DNA of 64,000 bases from UBA1447 sp964612185. Its GTDB lineage: Bacteria > Bacillota > Clostridia > Oscillospirales > Acutalibacteraceae. Positions 59,170 through 64,000 of this stretch are shown here, in pieces. Location: positions 58,248-122,247 of the forward strand of contig CAZTCR010000003.1 of assembly GCA_964612185.1 (NCBI GenBank). Direction: 5' to 3'. The position numbers and the translations under genes are program-made. Every line of letters starts with the position of its first letter. Position 1 is the stretch's first letter. The notes under the pieces were generated by a model. It was not told the origin of the DNA, made no database searches, and was given only the letters and a program-made list of their open reading frames with translations.

Positions 59170-59251
59170 TTATTTCAAAAAATCAAGCTTTTTTGAAATA
59201 AGAAACGAAATTAGGTTCGTTATTTCAAATAATTCGGTTTTTTTGAAATAA
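59170..59251. repeat. Cluster of two related 32-base palindromes with a small hairpin between
   Basis: 59170-59201 (TTATTTCAAAAAA / TTTTTTGAAATAA, 13 pairs) and 59220-59251 (TTATTTCAAA / TTTGAAATAA, 10 pairs) are near copies spaced by 50 bases. AACGAA/TTCGTT (59204-59221) forms a third stem between them. It lies just downstream of a RAYT remnant on the minus strand. The rest of 58959-59319 has only the IS end and the Fic-like remnant. Confidence 0.75.
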
Positions 59252-59319
59252 ATCGATGAATATTCCGTTGTTATTAATTGCTACTCCGTTGACAATAAAA
59301 ATCTACAATCGCATTTTTC

Positions 59320-59607
59320 CTATTCAAAATAGCAATCATCTTCCCATTTCAGCGGATTGGTGTCGATATACTCCCATATTTTCCTGTATTCCTCTTCATT
59401 GCGTATAATGTGGTCGTGAAATAATTTCTGCCACAGAGAGAACCCGATTTGTTTTGTGACATACCCTTTCATCTGGTTGATTACGGTTGATATTGTAGGG
59501 GCGCGCATTGCGCGTCTGTCTTTAACGCACATCGTAATGAAATATGCACCATTTTGGCTGTAGTCATATCCTTTTAGCCTATTTGGCTTTCGTTTGAGTA
59601 GTTCCAT
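59320..59607 (-). pseudogene. RAYT (REP-associated tyrosine transposase) with internal deletion
   Basis: Encodes 95 residues. The N-terminus (RKPNRLKGYDYSQNGAYFIT) and C-terminus (TISTVINQMKGYVTKQIG, FHDHIIRNEEEYRKIWEYI, TNPLKWEDDCYF) are both typical of IS200-like RAYT proteins, normally around 180-230 residues. The central part carrying the HUH motif (MPNHIH) is missing in frame. At the junction lies a GC-rich repeat (59495-59516). It should be inactive for cleavage. ATG 59607 follows GGTGGGGG closely. Confidence 0.8.
59495..59516. repeat. REP-like repeat at the deletion point of the RAYT gene
   Basis: GTAGGGGCGCGCATTGCGCG followed by TC contains the inverted CGCGCA-T-TGCGCG. Dispersed GTAGGGGCG-type repeats are known partners of RAYT genes in several phyla. 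Here it is translated as DRRAMRAP inside the frame. Confidence 0.6.
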
Positions 59608-59633
59608 AACCCCCACCGAATATATGATTTGGT

Positions 59634-61622
59634 TTACCACGACCCCCCGCCGCCGCCGCCGGCCCCCCCGCCCGAAGACCCGCCGCCCGAACCCCCGCTG
59701 CTTGACGGGCTCGAAGACATGGCTGTTTGGGCGGATGTCATGGTTGAATTCATAAACGAGCCGAAGGCAGCCATATTAAAAGCCGTGCTGCCGGCATACC
59801 AGTCCGGCGGCTGCAAGGCGATCACTTCAAATTTTTTGATCCATTTGTCTGAAACGCCCAAAACATAAGTATAGGGCAGAATGTTGTAAAAATAGGCGGG
59901 GTCCTGCATAACGAGTTCTTCCAACTTCGGTTTTTCGGCAAGTTCCAAAAAGTTTTTAAAGCCTTTTATTTTGCCCAGCAGTTCATTGCCGTAGGCAGAC
60001 CTTTTCGGCATGAGTTTGAACATAATCACCATCACAAGAACGCAGACTAACCCCAGCCCGTAAGCCGCCAAATACAAGGGATCTACCAACAAGGCCGGTA
60101 ATACCATTGAGGCCCACGGTGCTCCGCCGAAGCCCAGACCCCAGACAAGGCCGAAGATTTTCATTTGCATTTTTGTCTTGCCGAAAACCATCGCGAACAA
60201 AATCGTAAACCCGATACCGGGGAATAGCAGGGCAATGAGCAGCGAAGAAGTTCCTGCGTATTCAATTACAGGCTTCACGCTGATCAGCACATATACAATG
60301 GCAATTAAAACACCAATAAAGAATCCCTTGCCAAGCGAACTCTTTTCAAATATGCCCAGCTTGTTTTCTTTTCTGTTCAAATTTTTTACGATCGCGTTGA
60401 GCGTTACATAGAAATTGTTTTTTAAATCCAGGGAGGTAACTTCTTCAATTCCTTCATTATTATCCGGAGGCTGAACAGTATAACTCTGACTTAACAGCCC
60501 CTTTAGGTCGTTAAAACTCGGCTTCTTCGGCAGGTTGAACAGCCCGGATAAAAATAGCCTCTCGTTCTCGTTGTTGCCGTCATAGTCCTTCAGTTTGGTC
60601 AGCTTAAAGGCTTTTGTTTTAATAAACAGGGATTGCTGTTCAAACTCCGTAATCTTTATATAGCCCTTGTTTGCCAGGTAAATCATTAAAGAAACAACAT
60701 CGGTTGCGTCCGCCTTGCCCTTATACAAAAATCCGACTTCCGCGCTGTTAAAACCTTTTGGCGGATAGAACTCGACCGTTTCAACGGCCATCTCGTCCTT
60801 GCCATATTTTTTCCACATATATATAGTGAGCAGCATCAGCAGAATCGGCACTAAGAAGGATAAAATCATCATAAAATCCAAATTGTAGGCGGCATTTACA
60901 AAATACCCCTCCGGCAATTCCAGCCTGACTGTCAGCGCTTCCCCCGCATATATGATGCCATCATAGCTGCCCGTAATCACATTGCCGTTCACTTGCCAGG
61001 TGATGCCTGTGCTGTCCGTTGACCCTGACAACCCTTTTGAAAAACCGAGCTTGCCCGCATCAAACTCCTTCGGCATGGTAATGGTAAAGGTGACATTGCC
61101 GATAGCTGTTTTTTCCCACTCCGGACCGATGATGTTGAAATATAACTCATCATAATCCTTGCCTGTGTCTTTACCGATGTCGTAGGTGTAACGGATTAGA
61201 TAATTCTTGGCGCCGGTTAATGTGAGGTCTTCATCGCCGATTTTCAATATTCTGTTTCCATCAGAAACGGATGAGGTAAAGGGGGCATCCACGCTGATAC
61301 CTGTGATTTTAGCACGGTTTACCGATGTTGTCCCGTCCAGTCTCTCCACCTTGTTTTTTAATGGAATACTCCGGAAAATACCGTGCCTGGACACATTAAA
61401 ATAAGCGCCGATGTTCTCCGTAATAATGAAAGTATTGTTTTCGTTGACAACAATATTGATATCATAACTGTCCAGTAAATATTCATAGCTTTTGTAGCTG
61501 CTGTTTGCGCTTAATTTGCTCTGCTTTGCCGGGGTCTGGCTGTTCACTGCCGCTAAAACCGACAAAGAAGTAAAACTAAGCAGCACTAAAAGAATTGCGA
61601 AAGATTTAACAGTCTTTTTCAC
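59634..61622 (-). CDS. DUF2207 membrane protein
   Basis: Encodes 662 residues. A signal peptide (1-25) is followed by the extracytoplasmic DUF2207 domain (INIVVNENNTFIITENI, FRSIPLKN, YDELYFNIIGPEWE). A transmembrane helix lies near 250-270, a cytoplasmic region of about 180 residues follows, and then several helices at about 425-540. The end is a Ser/Gly-rich tail finishing GGGGGGSW, the hallmark of the family. Function is unknown; such proteins have been placed near envelope or peptide-export functions. A degenerate RAYT gene lies directly downstream. Confidence 0.9.
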   Translation of the reverse strand: MKKTVKSFAILLVLLSFTSLSVLAAVNSQTPAKQSKLSANSSYKSYEYLLDSYDINIVVNENNTFIITENIGAYFNVSRHGIFRSIPLKNKVERLDGTTSVNRAKITGISVDAPFTSSVSDGNRILKIGDEDLTLTGAKNYLIRYTYDIGKDTGKDYDELYFNIIGPEWEKTAIGNVTFTITMPKEFDAGKLGFSKGLSGSTDSTGITWQVNGNVITGSYDGIIYAGEALTVRLELPEGYFVNAAYNLDFMMILSFLVPILLMLLTIYMWKKYGKDEMAVETVEFYPPKGFNSAEVGFLYKGKADATDVVSLMIYLANKGYIKITEFEQQSLFIKTKAFKLTKLKDYDGNNENERLFLSGLFNLPKKPSFNDLKGLLSQSYTVQPPDNNEGIEEVTSLDLKNNFYVTLNAIVKNLNRKENKLGIFEKSSLGKGFFIGVLIAIVYVLISVKPVIEYAGTSSLLIALLFPGIGFTILFAMVFGKTKMQMKIFGLVWGLGFGGAPWASMVLPALLVDPLYLAAYGLGLVCVLVMVIMFKLMPKRSAYGNELLGKIKGFKNFLELAEKPKLEELVMQDPAYFYNILPYTYVLGVSDKWIKKFEVIALQPPDWYAGSTAFNMAAFGSFMNSTMTSAQTAMSSSPSSSGGSGGGSSGGGAGGGGGGSW

Positions 61623-61672
61623 GGTTTCACCCCCAATATCTCAATAAAATCTTGTCAGCTTTTCATTTACGG

Positions 61673-62500
61673 TTATTTCAACAAATCCCGCACATATCTG
61701 CTGTTTTCGTCTATTTGATCTTTGTCCCGCTGAAACACCCCGACAATCACACAGTCATTTTCTTTAATATTATCAAACGCTTCTTTGAAACTGTGCTTGA
61801 CCGCGTCTTGCGTACCGCATCTGCGCGTCGCGCCGAGAATTTTAAAAGCCAGCACCGGCTTTTTGACTTTGCGGATTGTTTTATACATCACCGGTATATC
61901 TTCATCAAAAAACGGTTCTTCCTCATTGGCAAAACCTGTAATGGCACTGCTTACCCTGTCCGCGCGGCTCAGGTTGTATACACACGCCATGTAGAAATCA
62001 ACATCCCATGCCTCGTCTTCACACCGTTCAATCACATCGGGGATATGTGTGCCCAAGCCCACCGGCAGGCCGGTGTTCCGCATGATTTTGAAACGGTCTT
62101 TGAGCTCATCCAGGCGGCCGGTTTTAATCAATTCATCGGTTACGGTGCCGTGATGATAAATCGCAACAGCTTCCTGCATCTTCATGATTCTGTTGATGTT
62201 GCCGCTGAATGAAGCCACCTCACTGGCTGTTTGCGCAATCCAGTTTATTTTGCCGCCTTCATTGCGAAACTCGCGCAGAATGCGCATGATATGCTCATCC
62301 GCCCTGAGCTGCACTGTGTTAATCCCGCATTCGACGCAGCGCCGCAGCGCGTTCTTGATGTTCTGCGTTGTATAATAATCACGCATTTCTTCGTCAAGCC
62401 GGCTGCTCACATGGCTGTTGCCGCTGAAGGGATTTCCGCCGATAATCAGCTTTGTTGTTTCAATTCCGCAAAAGTTTGATGTGGGTAATAAATTACTCAA
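61673..62500 (-). CDS. Uncharacterised TIM-barrel (aldo/keto-reductase-like) protein
   Basis: Encodes 275 residues. TKLIIGGNPFSGNSH at the N-terminus, ECGINTVQLRADEH, LPVGLGTHIPDVIE and PVLAFKILGATRRC have the strand-loop order of aldo/keto-reductase-type or luciferase-like barrels. The catalytic Tyr-Lys-His-Asp set is not evident, although LAFKILG could provide a Lys. Similar proteins occur in Paenibacillus and Clostridia without known function. The start is probably TTG 62500 with a weak GCGGAA site. Confidence 0.5.
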   Translation of the reverse strand: MSNLLPTSNFCGIETTKLIIGGNPFSGNSHVSSRLDEEMRDYYTTQNIKNALRRCVECGINTVQLRADEHIMRILREFRNEGGKINWIAQTASEVASFSGNINRIMKMQEAVAIYHHGTVTDELIKTGRLDELKDRFKIMRNTGLPVGLGTHIPDVIERCEDEAWDVDFYMACVYNLSRADRVSSAITGFANEEEPFFDEDIPVMYKTIRKVKKPVLAFKILGATRRCGTQDAVKHSFKEAFDNIKENDCVIVGVFQRDKDQIDENSRYVRDLLK

Positions 62501-62560
62501 TTTTCCGCTGTCCCCTTTGATTCATGGTTTTGTTATCGCCGCCGGTTGCATCGTGAATCC

Positions 62561-62911
62561 TTATTTCTTGTTTTTTACTTTGTTCCCGCCGAATTTGTAT
62601 GCAAAGGCCTCAATAATCATCCCGTACACAATACCCGCCGCAAAACTTACAACATCGCCAAATCCGTCGGCACTGTAGAATGCGAACGACACCGCCAAGC
62701 CGAGAATCGCGCCCCGGAGAATTGATTTTGGCAAACTAAGCTTGCTCCACGGTAAACCGATCAGCAGCCCCATCAACAGACGGTTGTACCATAAGGAAAA
62801 AAGAAAAGAGACCTCGCTTTGAAAACCTGAGCGCGCCGAAGCGCCGATGATGCAGAATATACCCAGAATAACGCCTGTGACGATGGAGACTTTCAATCTT
62901 TTCGTGATCAT
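62561..62911 (-). CDS. Small integral membrane protein
   Basis: Encodes 116 residues with about four hydrophobic segments: near 8-25, 45-55, 67-83 and 87-104. The C-terminal tail is basic (KFGGNKVKNKK). It has an internal Gly-rich GAILGLAVSFAFY segment. I recognise no family. GGAGG lies before the ATG, indicating good translation. It sits 67 bases after MutY and 60 bases before the barrel protein. Confidence 0.6.
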   Translation of the reverse strand: MITKRLKVSIVTGVILGIFCIIGASARSGFQSEVSFLFSLWYNRLLMGLLIGLPWSKLSLPKSILRGAILGLAVSFAFYSADGFGDVVSFAAGIVYGMIIEAFAYKFGGNKVKNKK

Positions 62912-62978
62912 TTTTTAACCTCCCATTCTGCAGTTTTCCTTCTAATAATATTAGATAACCGGCACATATAGCCCTTGC

Positions 62979-64000
62979 TTAACCGGCGATTGCTTTGATG
63001 TCTTTTATTACCTGTTTAAAAGCGGTCGGAACAGAATACCGTTTGCTTATTTCCTCTTTTGTCGCCCAAACAAAGTCCGCCGAAACCCGAAGCGCCGAGA
63101 CATGGACAAAATATTCAATCATGTGCCACTCCAGATGGGTAAAGATGTGTTTGGATGGCGGCAATCTGTTTATTTCGCAATCTGTTATCCCCAAAGCGTA
63201 AAGTGTTTGCCTGCATTCCTCCGGGGTCAGATGCCCTTCAGCATTCGGGAACTCCCATAGATTCGGCAGCAAGCCGTTTTCATCCCTTTTTCGCAGCGCA
63301 AACTTGTTTTGATAGGCGATAAGGAAAACGGTTTTCTTTTCGATTCTGCGCGCTTTCTTGACCTGCATCTCCGGTATTTCGGATGTCAAGCTTTGGCGGT
63401 ACGCTTCACAACACTCGGCTACCGGGCATTCGGCGCACTTCGGTTCACCGTTGGGCAAACAGATTGTCGCGCCCAAATCCATCAGCGCCTGGTTAAAATC
63501 CCCCGGAGCTTCCGCCGGAATCATTGCGGTCACAACCGGTTCAAATGTTTTTTTAGTTTTCGGGTCACCGATGTCTGCTCTGCTTGCGGTAATTCTGGCA
63601 ACAATGCGCAGCACATTGCCGTCTATTGCCGGCACCTCTTTACCGAACGCGATGGAGGCAATAGCGCCGGCTGTATATACACCGATACCGGATAGGTTAA
63701 CCAAGTCCTTCATGTCGGATGGAATTTCACCGTCGAAGTTTTCTACTATCATCTGCGCCGCTTTTTTTAAGTTCAGCGCCCGGTTGTAGTAGCCGAGCCC
63801 CTGCCAAAGCTTGAGCAGTTTTTCTTCTTCAATCATCGCGAGTTCACGCACAGACGGAACCTCCGCAAGGAACCTTAAAAAGTATGGAATAACGGTGTCC
63901 ACACGGGTTTGCTGCAGCATGATTTCCGAAATCCAAACCTTATACGGCGTCGGGGCGCTGCGCCAGGGCAGTACCCGGGCTTCTTTTTTGTACCACTGCA
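62979..64000 (-). CDS. mutY: A/G-specific adenine glycosylase MutY, 5' end beyond the window
   Basis: The frame is open through the window edge at 64000, where it reads QWYKKEARVLPWRSAPTPY, so the first few codons are missing. SEIMLQQTRV holds the catalytic Glu, LSGIGVYTAGAIASIAFG the helix-hairpin-helix, and VPAIDGNV the catalytic Asp. The iron-sulfur ligands are C-x6-C-x2-C-x5-C (CLPNGEPKCAECPVAECC). The C-terminal NUDIX-like domain (about 230-340) recognises 8-oxoG. It removes adenine mispaired with 8-oxoguanine. Confidence 0.97.
   Translation of the reverse strand, partial: QWYKKEARVLPWRSAPTPYKVWISEIMLQQTRVDTVIPYFLRFLAEVPSVRELAMIEEEKLLKLWQGLGYYNRALNLKKAAQMIVENFDGEIPSDMKDLVNLSGIGVYTAGAIASIAFGKEVPAIDGNVLRIVARITASRADIGDPKTKKTFEPVVTAMIPAEAPGDFNQALMDLGATICLPNGEPKCAECPVAECCEAYRQSLTSEIPEMQVKKARRIEKKTVFLIAYQNKFALRKRDENGLLPNLWEFPNAEGHLTPEECRQTLYALGITDCEINRLPPSKHIFTHLEWHMIEYFVHVSALRVSADFVWATKEEISKRYSVPTAFKQVIKDIKAIAG

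Overview
The window looks like a chromosomal segment of a Gram-positive anaerobe in the Bacillota, class Clostridia, probably an Oscillospirales/Ruminococcaceae-type polysaccharide degrader. This rests on strong AGGAGG-type ribosome binding sites, consensus TTGACA-N17-TANNNT promoters, a clostripain-type protease, a dockerin-bearing leucine-rich repeat protein, lipoproteins with Firmicutes signal peptides, and many carbohydrate-active proteins related to families GH20, GH28, GH101 and GH127. No rRNA, tRNA or CRISPR was seen. Genus cannot be read from the sequence.

Layout: 1-3.7 kb is a minus-strand operon (DUF1576 membrane protein, GH20-like and GH28-like proteins, the last cut by the window edge). 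3.7-5.9 kb encodes DUF1801 and HD proteins, a rubredoxin-DUF2231 membrane protein and a sulfite-oxidase-like molybdopterin lipoprotein. 6-9.4 kb is a plus-strand unit with a toroid/lyase-like protein, a UroD-like protein and a small PQ-loop-like membrane protein. It converges on a ThuA-like protein, a barstar and a secreted barnase. 11.4-27.3 kb holds minus-strand genes: a toroid protein, then a tightly packed run of nine genes. Read from its 5' end, that run is an XRE-transmembrane-lipase fusion, an Eis-like acetyltransferase, a GGDEF/HD-GYP protein, a HAD phosphatase, a GH127-like enzyme, a nuclease-like protein, an FAD oxidoreductase, a propeptide-bearing C39-like protease and a clostripain. 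27.6-31.1 kb has a second C39-like protease, a DegT aminotransferase and a ceramidase-like protein. 31.2-36.1 kb is a complete plus-strand branched-chain amino acid ABC operon (livJHMGF). 36.2-40.2 kb has PanE, a glycosidase-like barrel, an HNH nuclease and two GGCT/AIG2 proteins. 40.4-43.8 kb holds a GH101-like protein whose 5' leader is an array of six hairpins, diverging from a NanA/DapA-type lyase and a glycerophosphodiesterase.

43.79-52.08 kb is an integrative mobilizable element. It carries a large serine recombinase, a TnpW-like protein, a MobA relaxase with an oriT/nic site, a DUF3847 protein, an ECF sigma/anti-sigma/lipoprotein cargo, an excisionase-like protein and a sigma-like regulator. 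Joining its flanks rebuilds a complete rho-independent terminator, so the element appears to have inserted into the hairpin between gdpD and the LRR gene; a CGGGC direct repeat marks both ends.

52.1-64 kb holds the LRR/InlB-repeat/dockerin protein, a cupin, ribokinase and cyclophilin, then an IS256-family element. After that come a Fic-like gene remnant, a cluster of palindromes, a RAYT (REP-associated transposase) that has lost its catalytic HUH segment, a DUF2207 protein, a barrel protein, a small membrane protein and MutY (5' end outside the window). The main unusual observations are the six-hairpin leader, the split terminator around the mobilizable element, the HTH-lipase fusion with a palindromic operator candidate, the paired secreted cysteine proteases and the barnase-barstar pair.
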